A stretch of 58,167 nucleotides of DNA from an uncultured bacterium (lineage in GTDB: Bacteria > Krumholzibacteriota > Krumholzibacteriia > LZORAL124-64-63), in contig CAIOLW010000263.1 in NCBI GenBank assembly GCA_903859215.1, positions 1 through 58,167 of the forward strand, written 5' to 3'. The position numbers and the translations under genes were made by a program. Within the stretch, counting starts at the first letter, position 1, and each line of letters begins with the position of its first letter. This document shows, in pieces, positions 33,775-43,747 of the stretch. The notes below the pieces were generated by a model. The model was not told the origin of the DNA. It searched no databases and saw only the letters and a list, made by a program, of their open reading frames with translations.

Positions 33775-35091
33775 TCAGTCGACCCCGGTCAGGCGGCGCA
33801 GGCCGGCCAGGCTGGCCTCGACGTTGGTGGATTCCTGCACGTCCTGGCGCAGGAAGGCCTTGATGTCGTTTTCGCGCGCCAGCGCCTCGTCCAGCACGGG
33901 ATCGGCCCCGGGCACGTAGGCGCCGATATTCACCAGGTCGCGGTTGTCCTCGAGCGTCTTCAGCCAGCGCATCAGGCGGGCGCCGGCCTCGCGGTCGCCC
34001 TTCTCGACGATGTCGCTGCGCAGGCGGCTGATGCTGCCGAGCACGTCGACGGCCGGATAGTGGTGCTGGCGCGCCAGGTCGCGACTGAGCATGACGTGGC
34101 CGTCGAGGATCGAGCGCATGGCGTCGCCCACGGGGTCGTGGATGTCGTCGCCTTCGATCAGGACGGTGAAGAAGGCGGTCATCGCGTTGATTTCGGACCA
34201 TCCGGCCCGCTCGCACAGGCGCGGCAGCGCGGCGAAAGTGGACGGCGGGTAGCCCTTCGTGGTCGGGGGCTCGCCGGCCGCCAGGCCGATCTCGCGCAGG
34301 GCCATCGCGTAACGCGTGGCCGAATCCATCATGAAGAGCACTTCGTGGTCGGTGTCGCGGAAATGCTCGGCGATGCTCATGGCCGTATCGGCGCCCTTGG
34401 CGCGCATCACGGCGCTCTCGTCGGACGTGACGACGACCACGACGCTGCGGGCCAGGCCCTCGGGGCCGAGGTCGCGCTCGATGAACTCGCGGACCTCGCG
34501 GCCGCGTTCGCCGATCAGCGCCAGCACGTTCACGTCGACGCGCGCCTGCCTCGCGAGCATGCCCATCAGCACGGACTTGCCGACACCCGAACCGGCGAAG
34601 ATCCCCATGCGCTGCCCGCGGGCCGTCGTGATCATGCTGTCGAGGGAGCGGATGCCGGTGGACACGGCGTCGGTGACGCGCTTCCGCTTCATGGCGTTCG
34701 GGGGTGAACCCCCCAGCCGCACGCGCGGGACGTTGCCCAGCGGCGGGCCGTTGTCGATGGGGCGCCCGAGGCCGTCCAGCACACGGCCGAGCAGCGCCGG
34801 TCCCGCGGGAGCGGTCAACTGGCTGGCCAGGACCGTGGCGCGGCAGCCCGGGGCGATGCCGCGGGCCTCGTGGTAGGGCATGACCAGCAGGCGGTCCTCG
34901 CGGAAGCCGACGACCTCGCACATCACCGGCGGGTCGTTGCGCCCGGTCTCGATGCGGCACAGCGAACCCACCGGCGCGCCCAGGTCGGCGACCTCGACGA
35001 TCATGCCGACCAGGTTCGAGACACGGCCAATCGCGCGACCGGGATCGGCGTAACGCAGGCGCGTTTCGAGGGCGTTCCAGTCCAGGCTCAT
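33775..35091 (-). CDS. fliI: Flagellum-specific export ATPase FliI
   Basis: Hexameric ATPase powering unfolding and release of export substrates. 438 residues. The Walker A P-loop is FAGSGVGKSVLMGM, followed by ALIGERGREVREFIERDLG, the Walker B region VLFMMDSATRYAMALREIGL, and GYPPSTFAALPRLCERAG, all typical of the flagellar/type III ATPases. The ATG at 35091 overlaps the fliH stop (ATGA). The open frame continues upstream but only as a shadow of fliH. The family-specific N-terminus (MSLDWNALETRLRYADP) supports this start. Confidence 0.96.
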   Translation of the reverse strand: MSLDWNALETRLRYADPGRAIGRVSNLVGMIVEVADLGAPVGSLCRIETGRNDPPVMCEVVGFREDRLLVMPYHEARGIAPGCRATVLASQLTAPAGPALLGRVLDGLGRPIDNGPPLGNVPRVRLGGSPPNAMKRKRVTDAVSTGIRSLDSMITTARGQRMGIFAGSGVGKSVLMGMLARQARVDVNVLALIGERGREVREFIERDLGPEGLARSVVVVVTSDESAVMRAKGADTAMSIAEHFRDTDHEVLFMMDSATRYAMALREIGLAAGEPPTTKGYPPSTFAALPRLCERAGWSEINAMTAFFTVLIEGDDIHDPVGDAMRSILDGHVMLSRDLARQHHYPAVDVLGSISRLRSDIVEKGDREAGARLMRWLKTLEDNRDLVNIGAYVPGADPVLDEALARENDIKAFLRQDVQESTNVEASLAGLRRLTGVD

Positions 35092-35849
35092 GCGGGTTCC
35101 GGCTCCGAACCGGAGGCCTCGCCGCGCTTGCGGGTAGCCAGCGCTTCGGCGATGATCTCTCCGAGCGTCTCGAGCTGGCCGTCGATGGTCAGGTCCCACT
35201 CGCGGCCGTCCGAACGCACGCGGCAGTCGCCGTTGCCGAGGCGCCGGTCGGCTGCCACGGCCTCGATGTTGAGGCGCGCCCGCATCTCGGTGTTCCCGTT
35301 CAGCCACTCCGCATCCGCCGGGCTGACCCACACCTGCAGCGGAGAAGCGCCCTGCTGCCGGTGCAGCACGGTCTCGAGCGCGCGCGTCAGCACGCCATGG
35401 TCGATGGCGACGACCTCGCGCACGAGCTTGCCGGCGATCTGGATGGCCAGGCGCGCCGCGCCGGCCGCCGCAAGCGCCAGGTCCTCGCGCACGATCTCCT
35501 CCATCCCGGCGGTCCATTCCGCTAGGCGGGCCTCGGTCTCCCGCCGGGTCTCGGCCAGGTTGGCCTCGAACTGCGACACCTGTTCGGCCTGACGCGCCTC
35601 GTAGGCGCCGGCCACGTCCAGTTCCGCCAGTTCGTAGAGATCGGTCCGTTCCTGGCGGGTGAGCGTCGCCAGCAGCGACCGCGGGTCCGTGTAGCCGGTC
35701 TCGCGTCGGAACTGCTGCGTTTCGTCGGGCGAAGCCACCTCGGCGGCCCCGGCGCAACCGGGCCCGCCCACTCCCCGGAATACCGTCGCGACCTCAGGCG
35801 ACTCGAAAGTCGCCGTGGTCGTGAACGGCTCAGGACACCATTTCTGCAT
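35088..35849 (-). CDS. fliH: Flagellar assembly protein FliH
   Basis: Negative regulator and tether of FliI. 253 residues with a long helical Glu/Ala/Arg-rich central part (EANLAETRRETEARLAEWTA) and the FliH/YscL-type C-terminal domain (LVREVVAIDHGVLTRALETV, LQVWVSPADAEWLN, CRVRSDGREWDLTIDGQLE). The N-terminal ~60 residues are not conserved. It overlaps the end of fliG by 20 bp and fliI by 4 bp. Confidence 0.9.
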   Translation of the reverse strand: MQKWCPEPFTTTATFESPEVATVFRGVGGPGCAGAAEVASPDETQQFRRETGYTDPRSLLATLTRQERTDLYELAELDVAGAYEARQAEQVSQFEANLAETRRETEARLAEWTAGMEEIVREDLALAAAGAARLAIQIAGKLVREVVAIDHGVLTRALETVLHRQQGASPLQVWVSPADAEWLNGNTEMRARLNIEAVAADRRLGNGDCRVRSDGREWDLTIDGQLETLGEIIAEALATRKRGEASGSEPEPA

Positions 35850-36831
35850 CCTTGCCGCCCTTGCCGAGGGTGATGGTGCCGGCTTCCTCCAGGCTGCGGA
35901 TGACCTCGACGACGCGCTGCTGCGCCTCCTCGACCTCCGACAGCTTGACCGCGCCCATGAGTTCCATGTCTTCCTGGATGCCTTCGCCGGCCCGCTTGGA
36001 CATGTTCTTGAAGACCTTGCGCCGGATCTCGTCCGTGGCGCCCTTGAGGGCCATCGTCAGTTCCTTGCTGTCGATCTCCTTCAGCACTTCCTGGATGTGC
36101 TGGTCGCTCAGCAGGACGATGTCCTCGAACACGAACATCAGGTTGTTGACCTCGTTGGCGACCTCGTCGTCGATCTCGCGCATCTCGTCGAGGATCTCCT
36201 GCCAGACCTCGCGCTCGATCTCGTTGAGGATCTCGGCGACCTGTTTCTTGCCGCCGTACTTGCTGTCCTTGGCCGCGACCTCGCCCTGGAGCTGCCCGGC
36301 GAGCACCTTTTCCACGGCGCGCAGCGTTTCCGGGTGCGGCGCCTCGAGGACGGCCATCCGGTGCGCGACGGTCCCCTGCATCTCGGCGGGGAGCAGCTGG
36401 AGGATCGGACCGCTGCTGCGGGGATCCATGTGGGCCAAGACGACGGCGATCGTCTGCGGATGCTCGTTCTTCAGGTAGTTGGCGATGGTCAGCGGATCGA
36501 CGGTCCGCAGGCTCTCGAAGTTCTTGATCTCGCTGTAGCTGGTGACGCGGCTCAGCAGCGACGAAGCCTTGTGCGTGCCGAAACCGGCCTCGAGGATCTG
36601 CTTGGCCGTCTCCTCGCCGCCGAACGCGATGCCCGAGATCTGCCCGCTCTTGGCGATGAACTCGGTCAGGACCTTGCGCTTCTCCTGGTACGTCACATGG
36701 CCGATGGAAGCGATGTTGTGCGTCAGTTCCTCGACCATCGACTCGGGCAGCTTCGACATGACGAGTCCCGCCACGTCAGGCCCCAGCGACATCAGGAACA
36801 CCGCGGCCTTGCGTACCGACTGCTCCTTCAT
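35830..36831 (-). CDS. fliG: Flagellar motor switch protein FliG
   Basis: Rotor protein that transmits torque from the stator. 333 residues, family length. Motifs: RKAAVFLMSLGPDVAGLVMS, the EHPQTIAVVL signature in NYLKNEHPQTIAVVLAHMDP, and the C-terminal torque helix region (DDEVANEVNNLMFVFEDIVL, LKEIDSKELTMALKGATDEI). The start is 1 bp after the fliF stop, with GGAG as ribosome site inside fliF. Confidence 0.97.
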   Translation of the reverse strand: MKEQSVRKAAVFLMSLGPDVAGLVMSKLPESMVEELTHNIASIGHVTYQEKRKVLTEFIAKSGQISGIAFGGEETAKQILEAGFGTHKASSLLSRVTSYSEIKNFESLRTVDPLTIANYLKNEHPQTIAVVLAHMDPRSSGPILQLLPAEMQGTVAHRMAVLEAPHPETLRAVEKVLAGQLQGEVAAKDSKYGGKKQVAEILNEIEREVWQEILDEMREIDDEVANEVNNLMFVFEDIVLLSDQHIQEVLKEIDSKELTMALKGATDEIRRKVFKNMSKRAGEGIQEDMELMGAVKLSEVEEAQQRVVEVIRSLEEAGTITLGKGGKDAEMVS

Positions 36832-36832
36832 G

Positions 36833-38380
36833 TCAGTTCTCCACCGTTTCGCGCCCGGCGCCGTTCATGTCGATCTCGCGAATCCAGCTCTGGATGACTT
36901 CGGCCACACGCTCCGGGTTCTCGGCCGCGTAGTCGCGGATATCGCCGACGACCTGGTCGTTCAATTCCGGGATGCCGTCGAAGTGCTCGGTGTCCTCGGG
37001 CATGGCCGCTGCCGCGCGCCCGCCGGCCGCCGAACGTCCGGCCGCGGTCGCGGGCTGGCTGCTACCGCCGCTGGCGACCATCTTGCCGAGGCTGCGGCGC
37101 AGGGTCAGGGCCATCACGGCGAGGACGATCACCAGCAGCACCTTGCCGCCGTATTCGGTGACCATGCCCATCCAGTCGCTCATCGGGCTGGCCGTCAGGG
37201 GCTCCTCGACCGTGCGGAACTGCATGTTCACGACTTCGATCTGGTCGCCGCGCACCTGGTTCAAGCCGACGGCGGTCTGCACGACGCGGCGCAACTGGCC
37301 CAGCTCGTCCTCGGTCAGCGGGGTGTAGGTGGGCTCGGCGCCCTTCGCGCCCGGCGTGTAGTGCCCGTCGACGAACACGGCCACCGAAAGAGTGTTCACG
37401 CCACCGGTCTGGCCGACGATGTGCTCGACCGTGCGGTTGACCTCGTAGTTGGTCGTGCTGTTCTCGCGCTGCAGCCCGGTCTGGGGATTGGTCTCCTCCT
37501 CGCGGACCTCGCTGCGCACGACGGTCGAGGCGGGATCGTAGATCTCGCGTTCGCGGTCGATCTTCTCGAAGTTCAGCGTGGCGTCCACGCGCACGATCGA
37601 GCGGCCGGCGCCCAGCACCTTGTCCAGCATGCTGGTGGCCTTCTCGGTCATGTAGTCCTCGACCTCTTTCCGGAGCGCCAGTTGGCTCTCGGAGCGGCCG
37701 GTGTCGCCGTCCTGGGGCGCGGGCGAGAGCACCCGGCCGGTCTGGTCGATAACCGTGACGCGCTCGATCGCGAGGTTCTCGACGCTGCCCGAGACCAGCG
37801 CCTGGATGCCGGCGATCTGGCTCTCGCTGAGCTTGGCGCCGCGGCCAAGCCGCAGCACGACGCTGGCGGTGGCGCCGGCGTCCTCCTTCTTGAAGATCGA
37901 CGGCTGCGGCAGCACCAGGTGCACGCGCGCCTGCTGGATCCCCTGGAGCGACAGGATGGATTTGGTGAGCTCGCCCTCGAGGGCGCGCTTGAAGTTGACG
38001 TTCTGCAGGAACTCGGTCAGCCCGTACTGCTTGCCGTCGAAGATCTCGAAACCGATCGGGCCGTTCGAGACGACGCCCTTGCCGGCCAGGTCGATGCGCA
38101 GGCGCGCAACCATGCTCTCGGGGACCATGATGGTCCCGCCGCCGTTCTTCAGTTCGGTCGGGACGTCCTGCTTCGCCAGTTCCTCGAGGGTCGCCGAGGC
38201 GTCCTCCGGGCTCAGGTTCGAATACAGGACCGCCATGTCCTCTTTCTGGAGCCACAGGCTGAAGACCGCCACGCTGATGATGCTGGCGACCGCCACGACC
38301 CCGAGCAGGACCTTCTGGTTGAACGAAAGTTCACCAAGCCTGGCTCTAAGGTTGTCAGTCAGTGTCTTGAAGCTATCCAC
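36833..38380 (-). CDS. fliF: Flagellar MS-ring protein FliF
   Basis: Builds the inner-membrane MS ring, the first flagellar structure. 515 residues. Two membrane helices flank the large periplasmic part (VLLGVVAVASIISVAVFSLW near the start and YGGKVLLVIVLAVMALTL near residue 430). Ring-building motifs include MAVLYSNLSPEDASATLEEL, RALEGELTKSILSLQGIQQA and ARVHLVLPQPSIFKKED. The C-terminal tail for FliG binding is present. It starts at a GTG with GAGG upstream, 33 bp after fliE. Confidence 0.97.
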   Translation of the reverse strand: MDSFKTLTDNLRARLGELSFNQKVLLGVVAVASIISVAVFSLWLQKEDMAVLYSNLSPEDASATLEELAKQDVPTELKNGGGTIMVPESMVARLRIDLAGKGVVSNGPIGFEIFDGKQYGLTEFLQNVNFKRALEGELTKSILSLQGIQQARVHLVLPQPSIFKKEDAGATASVVLRLGRGAKLSESQIAGIQALVSGSVENLAIERVTVIDQTGRVLSPAPQDGDTGRSESQLALRKEVEDYMTEKATSMLDKVLGAGRSIVRVDATLNFEKIDREREIYDPASTVVRSEVREEETNPQTGLQRENSTTNYEVNRTVEHIVGQTGGVNTLSVAVFVDGHYTPGAKGAEPTYTPLTEDELGQLRRVVQTAVGLNQVRGDQIEVVNMQFRTVEEPLTASPMSDWMGMVTEYGGKVLLVIVLAVMALTLRRSLGKMVASGGSSQPATAAGRSAAGGRAAAAMPEDTEHFDGIPELNDQVVGDIRDYAAENPERVAEVIQSWIREIDMNGAGRETVEN

Positions 38381-38413
38381 GCTCTACCTCGGCTCCGTCG
38401 CTGTAATGTGGGC

Positions 38414-38719
38414 CTAAACCTGCACCCGCATGATCTCCTGATACGCTTCCAGGAGCTTGTTGCGGATCTCCAAAAGCATTTCGAAGGCCAGTTGCGATTC
38501 ACGGGCCGCAATCAGCACATCGTGGGCTTCGGTGACCTTCCCGGCGACCATGCCGTCGGCCAGCTGGTCGCTGTTCTTCTGCAGGCTGTCGACCTTCTCG
38601 AAGGCCCGCATCAGCTGGTCCGAGAAGCCCGTCGGGGCGGGTCCGGTCGCAGCCGGCAGGGAGCCGTAGGCCGCCCTGGGGTCGATCGAACCGAGTGCCT
38701 TGATCGTGTCCAACGCCAT
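38414..38719 (-). CDS. fliE: Flagellar basal-body protein FliE
   Basis: Small 101-residue junction protein between the MS ring and the rod. The C-terminal half is typical (FEKVDSLQKNSDQLADGMVA, GKVTEAHDVLIAARESQLAF, EMLLEIRNKLLEAYQEIMRV). It lies between flgC (24 bp) and fliF (33 bp), the conserved flgBC-fliEFG order. Confidence 0.95.
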   Translation of the reverse strand: MALDTIKALGSIDPRAAYGSLPAATGPAPTGFSDQLMRAFEKVDSLQKNSDQLADGMVAGKVTEAHDVLIAARESQLAFEMLLEIRNKLLEAYQEIMRVQV

Positions 38720-38743
38720 GACCGGTACCTTCCGCCGGACGCC

Positions 38744-39247
38744 CTAGATCTTGAGGGCGTCGCTGAACATGTCCTTGGACGACTGCACGGCGCTCACATT
38801 GGCCTCGTAGGCCCTGCTGGCCGTGATCATGTCCACCATTTCGCTGATCGGGTTGATGTTCGGCATCAGGACGTAACCCGACTCGTCGGCGTCCGGGTGC
38901 CCCGGGTCGTAGACGACCCGGAAGTCCGAGGCGTCCGGCGCCACGCTCACTTCGCTGGAGACGCCGCCGCCGTCGGTCATCACGCTGCTGGACGTCTCGA
39001 GCATGTGGGCCGGGTTCGTCCGCGCCAGGCGGCTCTCCTGCTCGCGGCCGAGAAGCGTCTGGTGCTCGCGCACCTTTTCACCCAGCACCTCCTGGAAGAC
39101 GGCGCGCTGGCGCCGGTAGGGCGTTCCCTCGGCCGTTTGCGTCGTCTCCGCATTCGCCAGGTTGCGCGCGACCACGTCCATCTTGAGGCGCTGCCCCTTG
39201 AGGCCCGTGGCGCTCGCCTTGATCGCTCCGAACAATCCGTCGCTCAT
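38744..39247 (-). CDS. flgC: Flagellar basal-body rod protein FlgC
   Basis: Proximal rod subunit of 167 residues. The N-terminal rod motif (LKGQRLKMDVVARNLANAET) and the C-terminal FlgC signature (GYVLMPNINPISEMVDMITA, SRAYEANVSAVQSSKDMFSD) are intact. GAGGAGG precedes the ATG. It is 18 bp after flgB. Confidence 0.96.
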   Translation of the reverse strand: MSDGLFGAIKASATGLKGQRLKMDVVARNLANAETTQTAEGTPYRRQRAVFQEVLGEKVREHQTLLGREQESRLARTNPAHMLETSSSVMTDGGGVSSEVSVAPDASDFRVVYDPGHPDADESGYVLMPNINPISEMVDMITASRAYEANVSAVQSSKDMFSDALKI

Positions 39248-39265
39248 GTCCCCTCCTCAGCCTGA

Positions 39266-39676
39266 CTAGGCCATGCGCCCGCGGATGGCGCCGCGCAGCG
39301 TGTTGTAGCGCCCGCTCAGGAGCCGCGTGGCCAGGCGGTAACTCAGGTCGTTGGTCGCCAGCGTGGTCATCTCGTTGTCGATGTCCACGTTGTTGATCCC
39401 GTTGTCGAAGTCGGTGTTCGCGTCCTCGACGCGCTCCTGGACGTGGGTCGGGTCGTCGTTGCCGATCCGCATGTGGTCGGGCTGCGTCTGGTACCCGCGC
39501 AGGCGCATGTTCTCGCCGGAGAGCATGTCCTCGAAATTGACCTTCTGCGCCCGGTAGCCCGTCGTCTCGACGTTGCTGATGTTCTGGACCGTCACCTCGT
39601 GGCGCTTCGCGTAGACGTCGAGCGCCTTCTTCAGCGAGTCCAGGTGATCGTTGTTGAACAGTCCGGTTTGGATCAT
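39266..39676 (-). CDS. flgB: Flagellar basal-body rod protein FlgB
   Basis: Proximal rod subunit of 136 residues (YAKRHEVTVQNISNVETTGY near the start; VDIDNEMTTLATNDLSYRLA and TRLLSGRYNTLRGAIRG near the end). It follows the FlrC-like regulator by only 4 bp, so it is expressed from the operon that starts upstream of the helical-repeat gene rather than from its own promoter. Confidence 0.95.
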   Translation of the reverse strand: MIQTGLFNNDHLDSLKKALDVYAKRHEVTVQNISNVETTGYRAQKVNFEDMLSGENMRLRGYQTQPDHMRIGNDDPTHVQERVEDANTDFDNGINNVDIDNEMTTLATNDLSYRLATRLLSGRYNTLRGAIRGRMA

Positions 39677-39680
39677 GACC

Positions 39681-41051
<1,371 letters not shown>

Positions 41052-41078
41052 CGTCCACCATTCCTCCGTGAAGCGGGC

Positions 41079-41789
41079 TCAGCCCGTGACCTCGGCCACC
41101 TCGAGCGTGACCGTCGTCCCCTGTCCCGGCGTGGACACCAGCGTCCAGGCCAGTCCGTACATCTCCATCAGTGTCTGGACGCGGGTCAGCCCCACGCCCA
41201 GGTGTCCGTCCTTCGTCGTCACGAACGGGTCGCAGGCCTGCGCCAGCAGGGCGCCGCCGATCCCGTCGCCTTCGTCGCGCAGCCGCAACGCCAGCCGACC
41301 GGTCGGCTGCAGGGCGGCCGTGACCTCGACCCGAACCGGGCGCGGCGCCCCATCGGCGCCCTCGAAGCTGTTCATCAGCAGTTCCGTCAGCACCAGGCAG
41401 AGGTCGCCCTTCGGCAACAGGATGCGGCCCGGCTGCATGCGACCGCACATCACCTGCAGGCCCGGGCAGCGGCGCTCGCAGACCGCGAACACGTCGTCCA
41501 GCAGGTGCGGCAGGTCGACCCCGATGTCGGGATGCCGGCGCGGGGCCGTCAGGTCGTGCACGGAGCGGTAGATGGCCTCCATGCTCTCGACCTCGCGGAT
41601 GATCTTCTGGGCCCAGGCGGCGCGCTTGGCGATGTCCTGGTCGGGCGAGGCGATGAGGCTTGCATAGCCCTTGATCCCGCACAGGCTGTTGCTGGTCTTG
41701 TGCAGGTACGAGCGCAACAGGCGCTCGGCCCCGGCCGCCGGCAATGCCGGCGCGGCGACGGTGGCCGCTTCCTGGAGGGCGGCGCTCAA
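41079..41789 (-). CDS. FlrB/FleS-like histidine kinase, small and soluble
   Basis: 236 residues from a TTG that overlaps the FlgN-like stop (TTGA). It lacks membrane helices and sensor domains. The H-box-like segment is LRSYLHKTSNSLCGIKGYAS. The ATPase domain is complete: N-box (LVLTELLMNSFEGADG), G1 (LRDEGDGIGG) and F/G2 (FVTTKDGHLGVGLTRVQTLM). It probably phosphorylates the regulator encoded 27 bp downstream. As a bare kinase core it would need to sense flagellar assembly through a partner protein. Confidence 0.8.
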   Translation of the reverse strand: MSAALQEAATVAAPALPAAGAERLLRSYLHKTSNSLCGIKGYASLIASPDQDIAKRAAWAQKIIREVESMEAIYRSVHDLTAPRRHPDIGVDLPHLLDDVFAVCERRCPGLQVMCGRMQPGRILLPKGDLCLVLTELLMNSFEGADGAPRPVRVEVTAALQPTGRLALRLRDEGDGIGGALLAQACDPFVTTKDGHLGVGLTRVQTLMEMYGLAWTLVSTPGQGTTVTLEVAEVTG

Positions 41790-42184
41790 GACACACCCGT
41801 CATCGCGAAGAGATCCAGGTCGTTGGCTTCCTCGCAGGCGATGATGCTTTCGATCAGGCCGCCGACGCGGTCGAGGGCGGCCCGCAGGCGCACGCGGCTG
41901 GGCGCGGACATGCCGTGCCGGCGGCTCTCCCATTCCCGTTTCGTGGCGGCCTCGGCGCGCTCAAGGCGGGCGATCAGGTCCAGGCAGCCCTTCTTCTGTT
42001 CCACCAGTCGCCTGACCTCGCCGAACGGCGCGCCCTGGCGCACGGCATCGCCCTGCCGCTTCGACAACTCGAGCACGCGCGTATACACGCGGGCCTCCTC
42101 GTCGTAGAGGCTCAGCAGCCGCCCCAGCAGTTCGTTCTCGCCGGCCACGCGGGGCTCAGCGACGGAAGTTTGCGTCAGCGCCAT
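41786..42184 (-). CDS. FlgN-like export chaperone (putative)
   Basis: 132 residues, predicted all-helical with heptad-like stretches (LLGRLLSLYDEEARVYTRVL, FGEVRRLVEQKKGCLDLIAR, LERAEAATKREWESRR). Size, helical content and place in a flagellar operon fit the FlgN family, chaperones of FlgK/FlgL. AAGGGGAG precedes the ATG, which lies 29 bp inside the preceding gene. Sequence alone is weak, and a FliT-like role is possible. Confidence 0.55.
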   Translation of the reverse strand: MALTQTSVAEPRVAGENELLGRLLSLYDEEARVYTRVLELSKRQGDAVRQGAPFGEVRRLVEQKKGCLDLIARLERAEAATKREWESRRHGMSAPSRVRLRAALDRVGGLIESIIACEEANDLDLFAMTGVS

Positions 42185-43409
42185 AGCGCTCCCCTTCAGT
42201 CATCAGGCGATCCAGACGAGCCGCGATGTCGGCCATCGCGCAGGCGTGCGGGCCCCACAGGCCCTGTTTGTCGTTCTGGCAGATCTCACGGTATCCGGCG
42301 CCGGCCTCCCCGTAGCGGTGGCCCACGAAGGCGAGCCCGGCGGCCTGCAACTGCCCCCACTGGCGCAGCGTCGGCACCGTGCTCGTGGCCAGGCGCGTGT
42401 AGAGCGCGGTTGCGGTCGGCGTCGCGCCCTGCAGCAGCAGGAGGTCCGCGGTCGCGGTCAGCACCCAGCAGCGCTCGCGCTCACCCAGCACGCGTCCGTT
42501 GCCGCCGAGGGCCAGCAGCGCGTCGAGTTGCGCCAGGCACTCCGGGCGGCGGTCGAGGGCCGACAGCGCGTAGGCGCGCCAGAAAGCCACCCGCGCGTCG
42601 GCGGTCAGTTCGGGCGCCTCCGTGCGCTGGAGCAGCCAGCCCAGGCCCGCCGTGTCGTTGCGGTTGAGCAGCCAGCGGAAAGCCAGAACGACCTCGCCTT
42701 CGCGGCCGACCAGCTCGGGCGCCTGCAACGTGGACGCGACGGCAAGGCCGGCGGCCACGGTGTCGCGGGCGCAGATCGCGGCGGCCAGCTTCTCGCGGCC
42801 GGTCTCGCGACGGAAGTCGCCGCCGGCGTCGCGCGAGGCGGCCTGCGCGTACCACTCGAGGGCCTTGTCGTATTCACTGAGGTTCAGGTAGTTGCGGGCG
42901 TTGGCCAGGGCCAGCAGCGGCGACCCGGCGCGCGTGACCTCGGTCGGTTCCTCGCGGCGGCGCCCGCGGCCCGTCTCGGCCTTCGCGGTGGCGCCTTCCT
43001 CGAGCTGGCCGACGGCCTTGGCGATTGCCAGGTGCCGGTAAGGCTGCGCACCGGCGCCAATGGCCGGCGCATTGTTGTCCATGGGGTACAGCAGGCCGGT
43101 CTCTGGCGGGGTGCCGGCAACCCGGCCGGCCATCGTTGCTTCGAGCGCTGTCAGCCACAGCGTCCAGCCGCCCGCGCCCGCCAGGGTGTCCGGGATGGTC
43201 GCCACCAGGTCGCCGCCGAGCGGCAGGCCGATCTCGTCGAAACCGGGCTCGTGCACGGCAGGCGCACCTTCACCCGCGCCGGCCGTGGCCCGCGTCGCGG
43301 GCACAGCGGCGCCGTGCGCCGGCGTCGATGTTCCCGCACCGAGCGCCGCCCCCGTCCCGAGGGCCAGCACCAGGCCGCTGATGATCCCGATTCTCTCGTG
43401 GCTCCGCAT
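42156..43409 (-). CDS. Secreted helical-repeat (TPR-like) protein heading the flagellar operon
   Basis: 417 residues. A signal peptide (IGIISGLVLALGTGAALGA) is followed by an Ala/Pro/Thr-rich stretch and then helical repeats in TPR style (LALANARNYLNLSEYDKALE, WYAQAASRDAGGDF, FWRAYALSALDRRPECLAQL, GHRYGEAGAGYREI). The ATG at 43409 has AAAGGAAG upstream, and a sigma-54 promoter lies 52 bp further. It is the first gene of the large flagellar operon. It could be a periplasmic scaffold or sensor of basal-body assembly, but no known flagellar protein is recognised. Confidence 0.7.
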   Translation of the reverse strand: MRSHERIGIISGLVLALGTGAALGAGTSTPAHGAAVPATRATAGAGEGAPAVHEPGFDEIGLPLGGDLVATIPDTLAGAGGWTLWLTALEATMAGRVAGTPPETGLLYPMDNNAPAIGAGAQPYRHLAIAKAVGQLEEGATAKAETGRGRRREEPTEVTRAGSPLLALANARNYLNLSEYDKALEWYAQAASRDAGGDFRRETGREKLAAAICARDTVAAGLAVASTLQAPELVGREGEVVLAFRWLLNRNDTAGLGWLLQRTEAPELTADARVAFWRAYALSALDRRPECLAQLDALLALGGNGRVLGERERCWVLTATADLLLLQGATPTATALYTRLATSTVPTLRQWGQLQAAGLAFVGHRYGEAGAGYREICQNDKQGLWGPHACAMADIAARLDRLMTEGERYGADANFRR

Positions 43410-43460
43410 GGCTTCCTTTTTCCCCCTGCTGGGCACAATCGTCCTGTCCGGGGGCCCAAG

Positions 43461-43476
43461 CGCAAGCGGCGTGCCG
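43461..43476 (-). promoter_or_regulatory. Sigma-54 (-24/-12) promoter of the main flagellar operon
   Basis: Minus strand CGGCACG-CCGC-TTGCG, with exact GG-N10-GC spacing and only the flanking bases off consensus, 52 bp upstream of the helical-repeat gene. It is the only promoter seen ahead of the kinase/regulator, rod, MS-ring and export genes. Confidence 0.7.
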
Positions 43477-43555
43477 ACACCGTCGATCACGGCAATTCAT
43501 GCCGGTCCCGTTCGGTGGACCTGGGCAATCATCTCTCGTGAAACCCACAGGAGAT

Positions 43556-43564
43556 TTATCCACA
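43556..43564 (+). promoter_or_regulatory. Single DnaA-box-like sequence
   Basis: TTATCCACA, identical to the classical DnaA box, in the non-coding gap 80 bp upstream of the sigma-54 promoter. It is a lone 9-mer and could be chance. Confidence 0.25.
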
Positions 43565-43680
43565 AGGAGTTATGCGTCGTCATTGAAGTGGAATCTGGAT
43601 GGGGCAATCGGCGGCTGGCGGTAGGGCCGAACCTGCCAGCGGGCCCGGATCGGGGCCTGCGGCCGGTGGTTGGACAACAC

Positions 43681-43719
43681 CGGGCAGGGGCTGGACAATC
43701 ACTTGCCAGCCCCTGCCCG
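43681..43719. terminator. Strong hairpin after the second NtrC-type regulator
   Basis: A perfect 14-bp stem (CGGGCAGGGGCTGG / CCAGCCCCTGCCCG) with an 11-base loop, 28 bp past the regulator's stop codon. No T-tract, but the stability and place suggest it separates the kinase/regulator pair from the flagellar operon. The rest of 43477-43747 holds no gene. Confidence 0.6.
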
Positions 43720-43747
43720 CGCTTCCGGATGGCGTCTGGAGCCGGCC

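Noticed and set aside
35092-35757. In-frame upstream extension of fliI
   Set aside because: It is antiphase shadow of fliH; the FliI N-terminus and the ATGA overlap fix the start at 35091.
43497-43587. Small minus-strand open frame (about 28 codons) in the gap near 43.5 kb
   Set aside because: No ribosome site, overlaps the promoter-like region and has no similarity I recognise.
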